A stretch of DNA of 54,781 nt. Source: an uncultured Eggerthellaceae bacterium. GTDB taxonomy: Bacteria; Actinomycetota; Coriobacteriia; Coriobacteriales; Eggerthellaceae. This document shows positions 16,673 to 25,887 of this stretch, piece after piece. Position numbers and translations under genes: made by a program. Within the stretch, counting starts at the first letter, position 1, and the number at the start of each line of letters is the position of its first letter. The DNA is taken from contig CAJTVP010000010.1 in assembly GCA_910580205.1 (NCBI GenBank), positions 1 to 54,781 on the forward strand, written 5' to 3'. The notes under the pieces were generated by a model. That model was not told where the DNA came from. It made no database searches and saw only the letters and a list, made by a program, of their open reading frames with translations.

Positions 16673-17545
16673 GTGGCAAATGATAGAAGTCGGCCAGTGC
16701 AGCCGCAATCAGCTTACCGGGCGGCCCATGGCGGCCACGCGGCCCCTCAGGGGCGAGGGCGTCGGGCCAACAAGGCGCAGCTCACCAGCCAGCTCACGCA
16801 GACGCTGCCTGAGCTTGATGTGGAAGCCACGCGCGCGCAGCTGGGAACGCCGGTCATCACGTTCGATCATGTGACGAAGGTCTACCCGGCTCAGCCGAAC
16901 AAACCCGCTCTCTCAGACGTCTCCCTCCAGATCTACGCGGGAGAGTTCCTGTTCTTGGTGGGGCATTCCGGTTCAGGCAAATCCACCTTCATCAAGCTGC
17001 TCACCCGTGAGATCAAGGCCACCCAAGGGCGCATCTTCGTCGCGGATGAAGAGCTCACCACCATGCGCAACTGGCGCGTCCCGTACTTGCGGCGCAACAT
17101 CGGCTGCGTGTTCCAGGACTTCAAGCTCTTGCCTTCAAAGACGGTGTTCGAGAACGTGGCCTTCGCGTTGGAGGTCATCGGCAAGAGCAAGCATGTGGTG
17201 AAGACCCAGGTGCCGGAGGTCTTGAGGCTCGTCGGCTTGCAGGAGAAGTTCGGCAAGCTGCCTGACCAGCTCTCCGGTGGCGAACAGCAGCGCGTGTCCA
17301 TCGCGCGCGCCATCGTGAACCGGCCGCCGCTGCTCATCTGCGACGAGCCCACGGGCAACCTGGACCCGCAAACCTCCCGCGGCATCATGGACCTGCTGGA
17401 GCGCATCAACCGCACGGGCACCACGGTGCTCGTCGCCACCCATGACCGCGAAATGGTCGACAACATGCGCCGGCGCGTCATCGCGTTGGAGCGCGGGCGT
17501 CTGACCCGCGACCAGGACAGGGGGGTGTACGGCTTCGATGTCTAG
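16673..17545 (+). CDS. ftsE: Cell division ATP-binding protein FtsE, with an N-terminal extension
   Basis: A 290-residue ABC ATPase. The ABC fold starts only at about residue 61 ('VITFDHVTKVYP'): Walker A 'GHSGSGKST' (97-105), signature 'LSGGEQQR', Walker B 'LLICDEPTGNLD', and the H-loop 'ATHDREMVD'. Known FtsE proteins are about 225-230 residues long, so the first 60 residues are extra and rich in Gln, Arg, Gly and Ala, probably disordered. The GTG start has GGAG 8 bases upstream, and no other start lies near the ABC fold. FtsE with FtsX gates peptidoglycan hydrolases at the septum. The ftsX ATG lies within its last codons. Confidence 0.93.
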   Translation: MANDRSRPVQPQSAYRAAHGGHAAPQGRGRRANKAQLTSQLTQTLPELDVEATRAQLGTPVITFDHVTKVYPAQPNKPALSDVSLQIYAGEFLFLVGHSGSGKSTFIKLLTREIKATQGRIFVADEELTTMRNWRVPYLRRNIGCVFQDFKLLPSKTVFENVAFALEVIGKSKHVVKTQVPEVLRLVGLQEKFGKLPDQLSGGEQQRVSIARAIVNRPPLLICDEPTGNLDPQTSRGIMDLLERINRTGTTVLVATHDREMVDNMRRRVIALERGRLTRDQDRGVYGFDV

Positions 17546-18452
17546 CATCGTCTACTTCTTCAAGCAATCGCTCAAAGGCTTCGCGCGCAACCTCTCGACG
17601 GCGCTCGGATCCATCATCACCATCTTCTTGTCCCTGCTCATCATCGGCATCTTCTTCGTGGCGGGCGCCATGCTCAACAATCTCATGCGCTCGGTGGAAA
17701 GCGAAGTCACCATCACCGCTTACGTGGCCGACGACGCTCCGCAAGAGGACATCGAATCGGTCATGTCCACCATCACGAAGATGCAGGACGTGAAAGAGGT
17801 CTCGTTCACCACGAAGGACCAGGCCCTTGAGAACTTCTCGAACTCCATGACCTCCAACCCGGAGATCATCGAGCAGCTGGATGGCACGAACCCGCTGCCG
17901 GCTTCCATCGATGTCGAGCTGACCGACCCGCAATCCGTTGAGACGGTGGCGAAAGCCATCGAATCCGATGACGCCTACGTGCAGATCTCCGAAGACCCCA
18001 CCAATCCGGGGGATTCCATCAAGTACGGCCAGGGCACGGTCGAGCGCCTGTTCCAGCTCACCAATTACATCCGCTACATCGGCATCGCGCTGATCGCGCT
18101 CTTGATCTTCATCGCTCTCGTGTTCATCAACAACACCATCCGCTTGGCCATCTTGGCGCGGCGCAAGGAGATCGCCATCATGCGCTTGGTGGGCGCTTCC
18201 AACGGGTTCATCCGCGGCCCGTTCCTCATGGAAGGCGCGCTCCATGCGCTCATCGGCTCCATCTTGGCCGTGATCGTGATACAGCTTCTGCGGATGTTCG
18301 CCATCCCGTCTCTGCAGAACGCCATCCGATTCCTGGATTTCTCCGTGTCTGACACGATGTACCTGCTGATCTATCTGGGCCTCGTGGTCGCCGGCATCAT
18401 CATCGGCCTCATCGGTTCGGCCATCGCCATGCGCCGCTATCTGAAAGTCTAG
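17538..18452 (+). CDS. ftsX: Cell division membrane protein FtsX
   Basis: A 304-residue membrane protein with four transmembrane helices: one near residue 25-48, then an extracellular domain of about 120 residues ('VESEVTITAYV', 'VKEVSFTTKDQALENF'), then three helices after residue 175. The cytoplasmic 'ARRKEIAIMRLVGAS' loop before the third helix is the FtsX/MacB hallmark and contacts FtsE. It overlaps ftsE by 8 bases. FtsEX transmits ATP hydrolysis to cell-wall hydrolases, often NlpC/P60 or CHAP proteins in Gram-positives. Confidence 0.95.
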   Translation: MSSIVYFFKQSLKGFARNLSTALGSIITIFLSLLIIGIFFVAGAMLNNLMRSVESEVTITAYVADDAPQEDIESVMSTITKMQDVKEVSFTTKDQALENFSNSMTSNPEIIEQLDGTNPLPASIDVELTDPQSVETVAKAIESDDAYVQISEDPTNPGDSIKYGQGTVERLFQLTNYIRYIGIALIALLIFIALVFINNTIRLAILARRKEIAIMRLVGASNGFIRGPFLMEGALHALIGSILAVIVIQLLRMFAIPSLQNAIRFLDFSVSDTMYLLIYLGLVVAGIIIGLIGSAIAMRRYLKV

Positions 18453-18482
18453 GCTCAGCTCTTTCGCGAGAGCGCTCAGAAG

Positions 18483-19781
18483 ATGAGGACGAACCGAAGG
18501 AACAGCACGGCCAGCGTGAAGAGGGCGAGCGCATCGTTCAAGGAGCATGCGCGCAACAAGAAGGTCATCTTCGCTCTTCTCATGTTCATCGTGGTCGTGG
18601 CGGCGTTCGCCGCCGGTTTCGCATTGCGCTCCAACGTGCAGTTCTCTGAGATGCTCGGCTTCTCGGTGGGCAGCGAGAGCGCGGCCACGGGCAAGACCAC
18701 CAAGCAGGCGAAATCCACTTATGATTCCATCTCAGCGCGGGTGGATGAGGTGGAGGACATCCTGACCACCTACAGCATGGATGACATCCACCTTGATCTG
18801 GCCACGGATTCCATGCTGGCCGATCTTCTCAAATCCACCGAAGACCCCTTCGCGGAGTATTATGATCAGAGCCGCTATGAGTCCTACATCAAGGAATCCT
18901 CCAGCAGCGGGTACAAGGGCATCGGCGTGCTGTTCGGGGATTACAACGGCCGCGCCTACGCCATCGATGTGCTGGAGGGCTCCGAGGCGCAAGCCAAGGG
19001 CGTCACGAAAGGGGATTTCGTCGAGGCCATCAACGGGGATTCCAGCCATATCTGGTCCGCTTCCGAGGTCATCGGCGCGCTTTCCCAGAGCGAAGGCGAG
19101 AACGTGGTCGTCACATGGATGCGTCCTTTGAGCATGGATGCGGAGAACGGATCGGAGTTCACCACCACGCTGGAATGCCGTGAATACAATGCGGAGAATG
19201 TGACCTCTTCCATGATGGAGGAGGAAGTGGGCTACATCCGCTTGCGTCAGGTCACCTCCAGCTCAAGCGACTTGGTGAAGCGCGCGTTGGCGGACCTCAC
19301 TTCCCAGGGCGCTCAGGCCTTCGTGCTCGACATCCGCGACAACCCCGGTGGCTATCTCACGCAATCCCTGGATACCGCCAGCCTCTTCATCCCCAGCGGC
19401 ACCCTCGTGGGCATCGAAACGCTGGACGGCACCACCACGCGCACAGCCAGCGGCGCCACGGTCACAGCGCTGCCCTTGGTCGTGCTGGTGAACGGCTACA
19501 CCTCAGCGGCCGCTGAGGTGCTGGCTGCGGCGCTCCAGGACAACCAGCGGGCCACCACGGTGGGGCAGACCACCATGGGCAAAGGCTCCGTCCAGGTCGT
19601 GCGCGAGCTCTCCTTCGGCGGCGCCATCCGCTACACCGCCGCCTACTACCTCACCCCCGATGGGCGCAGGATCAACGGGACCGGCATCACGCCGGAGCTG
19701 ATCGTGGGGGATGTGGGCGAAGACGACACCCAGCTGCTCGTAGCCGTTGACACGGCGCGCACGCTGGCGGATCAGCAATAG
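18483..19781 (+). CDS. C-terminal processing (S41) serine protease
   Basis: A 432-residue secreted, membrane-anchored protease. A basic start is followed by one hydrophobic helix (about residues 28-48), then a PDZ domain ('GIGVLFGDYNGRAYAI', 'AKGVTKGDFVEAING'), then the tail-specific protease fold with 'DIRDNPGGYL', the catalytic Ser341 in 'NGYTSAAAEV' and Lys367 in 'TMGKGSVQ'. The Ser/Lys dyad and spacing are as in CtpA/Prc. It follows ftsX with a gap of 30 bases, an arrangement also known from Firmicutes, suggesting it works with cell-wall or division proteins. Confidence 0.93.
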   Translation: MRTNRRNSTASVKRASASFKEHARNKKVIFALLMFIVVVAAFAAGFALRSNVQFSEMLGFSVGSESAATGKTTKQAKSTYDSISARVDEVEDILTTYSMDDIHLDLATDSMLADLLKSTEDPFAEYYDQSRYESYIKESSSSGYKGIGVLFGDYNGRAYAIDVLEGSEAQAKGVTKGDFVEAINGDSSHIWSASEVIGALSQSEGENVVVTWMRPLSMDAENGSEFTTTLECREYNAENVTSSMMEEEVGYIRLRQVTSSSSDLVKRALADLTSQGAQAFVLDIRDNPGGYLTQSLDTASLFIPSGTLVGIETLDGTTTRTASGATVTALPLVVLVNGYTSAAAEVLAAALQDNQRATTVGQTTMGKGSVQVVRELSFGGAIRYTAAYYLTPDGRRINGTGITPELIVGDVGEDDTQLLVAVDTARTLADQQ

Positions 19782-19789
19782 GCGCTTCC

Positions 19790-21823
19790 ATGGGGCGCAA
19801 GCGGCCACGGGGACGGCGCTCACCGACGCGCGGCAAGCCCCGCACCCATCTGCGCGGCGTGATGGAGACGGACCCGCGCGGCCATGGGTTCGTGAAGACC
19901 TCCGCAGGCGAATACTTCATCCCGCGCTCCCGCATCTCTGGCGCTTTCGATGGGGACGTGGTGGAGATCGCGCCTGATCGCTCAAGCCACGGCCGTCCTC
20001 GCTCTCATGAGGGGCGGCGGAAGTCGGACAAGCCGGAGGCGCGCGTGGTGGAGGTGGTCGAACGGGCCCATGCATCCCTCATCGGCCGGTTCGAGGTGGC
20101 GGAGCCCTTCGGCGTGGTCGTCCCCTTGGACCCGCGGTTGCGCCATGACGTCTTCACTCGTCTCTCAGATGCGCCGGACGTCCCTGATGGAGCTATCGTC
20201 CGCGTGCGCATCACGGAGTTCCCCACTCGCCGGTCTGCGGCCTTCGGCGTGGTGGAGGAGGTGATCGGGGATGCGGAGGACACGACCCTTCTGATCGAGC
20301 AGATCATCGCCTCGCGCAAGCTTCCCACCTCTTTCAGCGAAGAGGCGCTCGCTCAAGCGGAGACGGCTGCGGTGGATGGAGAGGCGGCGCGCCGGGAGGG
20401 GTATCGGGACATCCGCGACCGGTTCATCTTCACGATCGACCCGGTGGATGCGCGGGATTTCGATGATGCGCTGTCCGTGGACGGGGTCGAGAGCTTGCCG
20501 GATGCCCCTGCAGGGACGGCCGTGCGCCTGGGCGTGCATATCGCTGATGTGTCCGCCTATGTCATGCCAGGGGATGCCATAGACCTGGATGCTCGCGAGC
20601 GCACCACGAGCGTGTATCTGCCCGACCGGGTGATCCCCATGATCCCTGAGGCGCTCTCCTGCGGGGTCTGCTCGCTCCAACCGGGTGAAGACCGGCGTTG
20701 CCTCACGGTGGACCTGTACCTGGATGAGCGCTTCAACCTCATCTCATCGGACATCTATCCCGCCCTCATGCGCTCGCGCGTCCGTTTGGACTACGGTCAA
20801 GCGGACCGCATCCTGGAAGGGGAGAGCGGCGAAGAGGAGAAGCTGCCGGCGGGTGCTTCCTTCGCAGAGTTGGAACGGAAGCTCGCCCTCGCTGACAAGA
20901 TCGCCTGCGCCCGGACGCGAGTCCGGACGCGCACGGGCGGCCTTGGGTTCAACACCCGCGAAGCCAAGGTGCTCCTGGATGAGCGGGGAGAACCTGAGCG
21001 GATCGACGTGCGCGTGAAGACCCGCGCCACCACGCTCATCGAAGAGGCTATGATCTTCGCCAATGAGACGGTGGCTGCGTGGCTGGAGCAGGCGGGGTTC
21101 CCTTGCGCGTTCCGCGATCATGAGCCGCCGCCAGCAGACGCCATCTCCGGCCTTCTGCCCATCTTCCAGGAGTTCTCCTGGTTCGACCGCGATCTCTCCC
21201 GTCGCCTCGCCGTGGCTGACCCTTACGCCATCCAAGAGGTGTTGCGGAGGGTGGAGGGCCGCAAAGAGGAATACCTCATCTCGACGTTGCTTCTGCGCGC
21301 GCAGGCGCGCGCCCGCTACAGCCTGGAGAATCTGGGCCATTACGGGCTGGGGTTGGATGCCTATTGCCATTTCACGAGCCCCATCCGCCGCTACCCCGAC
21401 CTCATGGTGCATCGCCTGGTCAAGCTGGCCCTCGCCCGCAAAGAGCGCGAAGCCGCTCGCGGCAAGGATGACTTGCGGACCATGTGCGAGCGCTGCTCGG
21501 AGCGCGAGCGCATCGCGGAGGCGGCTTCCATGGATGCGAACAAGGCGCTCATCTGCCGCCTCATGGAGCGGGAGATAGGATCGGTCTTCCAATCCACCAT
21601 CTCAGGGGTGACCAGCTACGGCTTCTACGTGGAGCTGGAGAATTGCGCCGAGGGCCTCGTGCCCATCCGCTCGCTCGGCCAGGAGTACTTCGTGTTCGAT
21701 CCCATCCGCATGACGCTCACGGGCTCGGACACGAACACGCGCTACCGGCTGGGGGACGAGGTGTCCGTGCGCCTCCAAGCCTCAGATGCGCTTTTGCGCC
21801 GCCTCACGTTCGCGCTGGCGTGA
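19790..21823 (+). CDS. rnr: Exoribonuclease R
   Basis: A 677-residue RNase II/RNase R family protein. After a basic N-terminus come two cold-shock-like domains, then the RNB domain with 'DPVDARDFDDA' (217-227), which supplies the acidic magnesium ligands, 'HIADVSAYV', and 'HFTSPIRRYPDL'. An S1 domain ends the protein ('STISGVTSYGFYVELEN'). It degrades RNA 3' to 5' and can pass through structure. It lacks the long Lys-rich tail and the N-terminal helix-turn-helix of the E. coli enzyme (813 residues). No tmRNA or smpB is seen next to it. ATG 19790 has no clear ribosome site. Confidence 0.93.
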   Translation: MGRKRPRGRRSPTRGKPRTHLRGVMETDPRGHGFVKTSAGEYFIPRSRISGAFDGDVVEIAPDRSSHGRPRSHEGRRKSDKPEARVVEVVERAHASLIGRFEVAEPFGVVVPLDPRLRHDVFTRLSDAPDVPDGAIVRVRITEFPTRRSAAFGVVEEVIGDAEDTTLLIEQIIASRKLPTSFSEEALAQAETAAVDGEAARREGYRDIRDRFIFTIDPVDARDFDDALSVDGVESLPDAPAGTAVRLGVHIADVSAYVMPGDAIDLDARERTTSVYLPDRVIPMIPEALSCGVCSLQPGEDRRCLTVDLYLDERFNLISSDIYPALMRSRVRLDYGQADRILEGESGEEEKLPAGASFAELERKLALADKIACARTRVRTRTGGLGFNTREAKVLLDERGEPERIDVRVKTRATTLIEEAMIFANETVAAWLEQAGFPCAFRDHEPPPADAISGLLPIFQEFSWFDRDLSRRLAVADPYAIQEVLRRVEGRKEEYLISTLLLRAQARARYSLENLGHYGLGLDAYCHFTSPIRRYPDLMVHRLVKLALARKEREAARGKDDLRTMCERCSERERIAEAASMDANKALICRLMEREIGSVFQSTISGVTSYGFYVELENCAEGLVPIRSLGQEYFVFDPIRMTLTGSDTNTRYRLGDEVSVRLQASDALLRRLTFALA

Positions 21824-21832
21824 AAGCGGGTC

Positions 21833-21838
21833 TATAAT
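21833..21838 (+). promoter_or_regulatory. -10 box of efp
   Basis: A perfect TATAAT lies 10 bases after the rnr stop and 36 bases before GTG 21875. AGGAAAGG at 21857-21864 is the ribosome site of efp. Confidence 0.6.
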
Positions 21839-21874
21839 GGCTCTGCAATGATCTTGAGGAAAGGAATCGGATCC

Positions 21875-22438
21875 GTGGCTAGCGTATCTACAGCAGATTT
21901 CAGGAACGGGATGTGCATCATCAACAACGGCAAGATGTGCACCATCGTCGAGTTCCAGCATGTGAAACCCGGCAAGGGCGGCGCGTTCGTGCGCACCAAG
22001 CTCAAGGACATCAAGACGGGGCGCGTGGTGGACTACACCTTCAATTCCGGCACCAAGTTCGATTCGGTGCGCTTGGAGACGAAGAAGATGCAGTACCTCT
22101 ACAACGACGGCTCTGACTACTACTTCATGGACAACGACACCTATGAGCAGATGTCCCTGCCGGCGGCCACGGTGGGGGAGGCTTCCCAGTGGCTCAAGGA
22201 GAACGATGAGGCTTCTTTGCTCTACGCGGGAGATGAGCTCATCACCGTTGAGCCGCCGATGTTCGTGGAGCTCGAGGTCACCCACACCGAACCGGGGTTC
22301 AAGGGGGACACCGCGACGAACACCACGAAACCGGCCACGTTGGAGACGGGCGTGGAGCTGCAAGTGCCCACCTTCATAGAGATCGGGGACGTGCTGCAGA
22401 TCGACACGCGCGACGGGCGGTTCATCAAGCGAGTCTGA
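21875..22438 (+). CDS. efp: Translation elongation factor P
   Basis: A 187-residue EF-P with its three beta-barrel domains: KOW-like N-terminal domain, OB domain and C-terminal OB domain ending 'GDVLQIDTRDGRFIKRV'. The tip of the domain I loop is 'KPGKGGAF' with Lys34, the residue that reaches the peptidyl-transferase centre and relieves stalls at polyproline. No modification enzyme (epmA, deoxyhypusine or rhamnosyl type) is in this window. GTG 21875 is chosen over ATG 21848 because of AGGAAAGG at good spacing and because the family begins 'MASVSTADFRNGM'. A terminator follows, so it forms its own unit. Confidence 0.95.
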   Translation: MASVSTADFRNGMCIINNGKMCTIVEFQHVKPGKGGAFVRTKLKDIKTGRVVDYTFNSGTKFDSVRLETKKMQYLYNDGSDYYFMDNDTYEQMSLPAATVGEASQWLKENDEASLLYAGDELITVEPPMFVELEVTHTEPGFKGDTATNTTKPATLETGVELQVPTFIEIGDVLQIDTRDGRFIKRV

Positions 22439-22469
22439 TCTTCATCGAGAACGGCTTTACGAGCAGCAG

Positions 22470-22498
22470 AAGGGCGGCGTGGTGAGCGTCGCCCTTTT
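22470..22498 (+). terminator. Rho-independent terminator after efp
   Basis: A perfect 7-base stem AAGGGCG (22470-22476) / CGCCCTT (22490-22496) with a 13-base loop is followed by a short T run (TTTTC). It lies 32 bases after the efp stop. Confidence 0.75.
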
Positions 22499-22581
22499 CG
22501 CATCCAAGGGGATTTCGTGGATGCGCTCCATGGACGCCCGCGCCATTCGCCGTCACCTTCCACCACAGGCGCGCAATCATC

Positions 22582-22587
22582 TATAAT
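22582..22587 (+). promoter_or_regulatory. -10 box of the carboxylase operon
   Basis: TATAAT lies 55 bases before TTG 22643. A weak TTCCAC (22558-22563) stands 18 bases upstream and could be a -35. AGGAGG at 22629-22634 is the ribosome site. Confidence 0.6.
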
Positions 22588-22642
22588 CGGTTGTTCAAAC
22601 ATCGTCGGCACATTGACATGACCACACGAGGAGGTGCGCATT

Positions 22643-24535
22643 TTGGCCAGACTTCAGATCATGGACACCACGATCCGCGATGGCCAGCAGAGCCTGTGGG
22701 CGACGCGCATGCAGACCGGTGAGATGCTCCCCATCCTCCCGAAGATGGACAAGGTCGGCTACTGGGCCATCGAAGCCTGGGGCGGGGCCACGTTCGACAC
22801 CTGCCTGCGCTTTCTGGACGAGAATCCGTGGGAGCGGTTGCGCTCCATCAAGGCGAACACGCCCAACACGCCGCTGTCCATGCTCTCTCGCGGACAGAAC
22901 CTGGTGGGCTACAAGCATTATTCCCGCGACATCGTGTTCCACTTCATCGAGGCGGCTCACCGAAACGGCATAGAGGTGTTCCGCGTGTTCGACGCGCTGA
23001 ACGACATCCGCAACGTGGTGGACAACGCCGAGGCCATCAAAGGCTGCGGCGCTCATTTCGAGGGGGCCATCTCGTACACGGTGAGCCCCGTGCACACCCT
23101 GGACAGCTATTTGGAATACGGCCAGGCTCTCAAAGACCTTGGGGCGGACAGCATCGCCATCAAGGACATGGCGGGCATGCTCACGCCCTACCGCACGGAG
23201 CGCATGGTCAAAGCGTTCAATGCGGAGGTCGGGCTGCCGGTGCACATCCATTGTCACTACGTGGGCGGCATGGCCCCGGCGAACATCATCAAAGCGGCGG
23301 AGGCGGGCGCTTCCATCGCGGACACCGCTCACGCGCCGCTCGCCTTCGGCAACTCCCACCCGGCTGTGGAGATGATCGTGGCCGCGTTCCAGGAGAGCCG
23401 CTACGACACGGGCCTTGATCTGGACCTGCTCTTCGAGATCTCCGAATACTGGGAGGAGATGCGCAAGCGCGGCCACTACAAGCGCGGCGTGTCATCGCTC
23501 ACCCATATGAAGGTGTATTCCCACCAGGTGCCTGGCGGCATGATGAGCAACCTCATGAGCCAGCTGGAGGTGCAGAAAGCGCGCGATCGCCTCCCTGAGG
23601 TCATGGCGGAGATCCCGAAGGTGCGCGCGGAGGTGGGCTATCCGCCGCTCGTGACGCCGCTCTCGCAGATCGTGGGCACCCAGGCGGTCTTCAACGTGCT
23701 CACCGGCAAGCGCTGGTCGGTCATCAGCAAGGAGATGAAAGACTACATCTGCGGCTTCTATGGCAAGGCGCCAGGACGCATGGACCCCGCCATCGTGGCG
23801 AAGGTGACCGATGGCCAAGAGGTGCTGGACCCGGATGTGGCCCCTGGCACGCTGGTCACCACCACCTATGAGCAGGTGGCTGAGGAGATCGGGGATCTGG
23901 CCCATAGCGAAGAAGACGTGCTCATGTACGCGCTCTTCCCGAATGAGGCGCGCACGTATCTGAGCAAGCACCGCACATCGGAGAAGGTCGACTTCCTGCT
24001 GGAACAGGAATCATCTGAGACCAAGGAGGACGATTACGTGGATATCAATCAGATCCGCCAGCTTGCAGAGCTCGTGCAGGAAAGCGGCATCGGGGAGATC
24101 GTCGTGGAAGAGGAGGGCGTGCGCGTAGCCATCCGCATGCCCGGCGAAGGCGGCCCGGCGGCCGCTGAGGCGGCACCGGCAATCCCGCAGGCGCAAGCTG
24201 CGCCCGCGGACACGGCTCCGGCCCAAGGGGCGGCCACCGAAGACGATGATCGTCCGAAGACCTGGTACAAGGTCGTCGCTCCCATGGTGGGCACGTACTA
24301 TGCTGCGCCCGCTCCCGGTGAGCCGCCCTTCGTCCAGGTGGGCGATGAGGTGGCCGCAGGAGAGACGCTTTGCATCGTGGAGGCCATGAAGCTCATGAAT
24401 GAGATCACCGCCGAGGAGATGGGCACGGTGCGCGAGGTCTGCCTTGAGGACGCCACTCCCGTGGAGTACGGCACGGTGCTCTTCTACATCGAGCCCCACG
24501 AGAAGAAGCAAGTCATCCCACCGGAGCAGGCATGA
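22643..24535 (+). CDS. Pyruvate/oxaloacetate carboxyltransferase fused to an AccB-like biotin carrier
   Basis: A 630-residue protein. Residues 1 to about 455 are an HMGL-like carboxyltransferase barrel of the PycB/OadA type ('MDTTIRDGQQSL', 'FRVFDALND', the metal-binding 'HIHCHYVGG', and the biotin-site Lys in 'IKDMAGML'). From about residue 466 the sequence matches the beginning of AccB ('QLAELVQESGIGEIVVEEEG'), then a Pro/Ala linker, then a biotinyl domain with 'EAMKLMNE' (biotin Lys583). With the biotin carboxylase that follows it should make oxaloacetate from pyruvate. No membrane decarboxylase subunits are nearby, which disfavours a sodium pump. TTG 22643 has AGGAGG 8 bases upstream. Confidence 0.9.
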   Translation: MARLQIMDTTIRDGQQSLWATRMQTGEMLPILPKMDKVGYWAIEAWGGATFDTCLRFLDENPWERLRSIKANTPNTPLSMLSRGQNLVGYKHYSRDIVFHFIEAAHRNGIEVFRVFDALNDIRNVVDNAEAIKGCGAHFEGAISYTVSPVHTLDSYLEYGQALKDLGADSIAIKDMAGMLTPYRTERMVKAFNAEVGLPVHIHCHYVGGMAPANIIKAAEAGASIADTAHAPLAFGNSHPAVEMIVAAFQESRYDTGLDLDLLFEISEYWEEMRKRGHYKRGVSSLTHMKVYSHQVPGGMMSNLMSQLEVQKARDRLPEVMAEIPKVRAEVGYPPLVTPLSQIVGTQAVFNVLTGKRWSVISKEMKDYICGFYGKAPGRMDPAIVAKVTDGQEVLDPDVAPGTLVTTTYEQVAEEIGDLAHSEEDVLMYALFPNEARTYLSKHRTSEKVDFLLEQESSETKEDDYVDINQIRQLAELVQESGIGEIVVEEEGVRVAIRMPGEGGPAAAEAAPAIPQAQAAPADTAPAQGAATEDDDRPKTWYKVVAPMVGTYYAAPAPGEPPFVQVGDEVAAGETLCIVEAMKLMNEITAEEMGTVREVCLEDATPVEYGTVLFYIEPHEKKQVIPPEQA

Positions 24536-25887
24536 TGTTCGACAAGATCCTCATAGCCAACCGCGGTGAGGTGGCGTTGCGCGTGATGCGCGCGGCCCGT
24601 GAGCTGGGCGTGAAGACGGTCGCGGTCTACTCCACGGAGGATGCGGACACGTTGCCCGTCCGCTACGCTGATGAAGCGGTGTGCATCGGCCCGGCTCCGT
24701 CCTCTGAGAGCTATCTCCAGATGGGCAACATCATCGAAGCAGCGAAGATGACCGGCGCTCAGGCCATCCATCCCGGCTATGGCTTCCTCGCGGAGAACGC
24801 TGAGTTCGCTCGCGCATGCGCCGAAGAGGGCATCGTCTTCATCGGGCCGTCTGCGGACTGCATCGAGAAGATGGGAGACAAAGCCACGGCTCGCAAGACC
24901 ATGGCCGATTGCGGCGTGCCCACCGTTCCGGGTTCTGAGGGGCTGTGCGACACGGTGGAAGAGGCGCGCGACTTCGCGGAGCGCGTGGGGTATCCGGTGC
25001 TCATCAAGGCCACGGCGGGCGGTGGTGGCAAGGGGATGCGCGAGGTCCATGATCCGACGGATCTGGAAAGCCAGTACAAGGCAGCGCGCACCGAAGCCCA
25101 AGCCGCGTTCGGAGACGATGGCGTGTACTTGGAGAAGCTCGTGCTGCGCCCGCGCCATGTGGAGATCCAGATCCTCGCTGATGATCATGACAACCGCGTG
25201 GCCCTCTGCGAGCGTGATTGCTCCATCCAGCGCCGCCATCAGAAGCTCCTTGAAGAGGCGCCCTCGCCGGCTCTGGACGCGGAGACTCGCCGCCAGATGG
25301 GCGTGGCCGCCGTGCGCGCCATGAGGGCGGTGGATTACCGCAACGCGGGCACCATCGAGTTCTTGCTGGATGAGCGAGGAGATTTCTATTTCATGGAGAT
25401 GAACACCCGCGTCCAGGTGGAGCACCCTGTGACCGAGATGATCACGGGCACGGATATCATCAAAGAGCAGATCCGCATCGCGGCTGGCGAGCCCATGAGC
25501 TGCGCTGACCGCGCGCCGTTCTCCCCGGATGGCCACGCCATCGAGATGCGCATCAACGCTGAGGATCCTGAGCATGGATTCCGTCCCTCACCGGGCACGG
25601 TGACGCGCCTGCGCCTGCCGGGTGGCCCAGGCGTGCGCACCGAGACGTTCATCGAAGAGGGTTCCCGCATCTCCCCCTATTACGATTCGCTCCTCGCGAA
25701 GCTCATCGTGCACGGGCAAGATCGCGAAGAGGCCATCGCGCGCGCCAAACGGGCGCTGGATGAGCTGACGATCGAAGGGGTGGCCACCACCATCCCGTTC
25801 CACAAGCGCGTGATGGAGAATGAGGCGTTCATCGCTGGAGATGCGACGACGGATTTCATAGAGACGCAGATGGGAGACGTGCTATGA
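24532..25887 (+). CDS. accC: Biotin carboxylase
   Basis: A 451-residue ATP-grasp enzyme. 'KILIANRGEVALRVMRAARELG' is the conserved start, followed by 'IHPGYGFLAENAEFA', the glycine-rich ATP loop 'KATAGGGGKGMR', 'RDCSIQRRHQKLLEEAPS', 'MNTRVQVEHPVTE' with the catalytic residues, and 'GHAIEMRINAED'. It carboxylates biotin with bicarbonate and ATP on the carrier of the preceding fusion protein; it may also serve acetyl-CoA carboxylase if accAD lie elsewhere. ATG 24532 overlaps the upstream stop; ATG 24535 is equally possible. The next gene starts at its stop (ATGA). Confidence 0.95.
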   Translation: MMFDKILIANRGEVALRVMRAARELGVKTVAVYSTEDADTLPVRYADEAVCIGPAPSSESYLQMGNIIEAAKMTGAQAIHPGYGFLAENAEFARACAEEGIVFIGPSADCIEKMGDKATARKTMADCGVPTVPGSEGLCDTVEEARDFAERVGYPVLIKATAGGGGKGMREVHDPTDLESQYKAARTEAQAAFGDDGVYLEKLVLRPRHVEIQILADDHDNRVALCERDCSIQRRHQKLLEEAPSPALDAETRRQMGVAAVRAMRAVDYRNAGTIEFLLDERGDFYFMEMNTRVQVEHPVTEMITGTDIIKEQIRIAAGEPMSCADRAPFSPDGHAIEMRINAEDPEHGFRPSPGTVTRLRLPGGPGVRTETFIEEGSRISPYYDSLLAKLIVHGQDREEAIARAKRALDELTIEGVATTIPFHKRVMENEAFIAGDATTDFIETQMGDVL

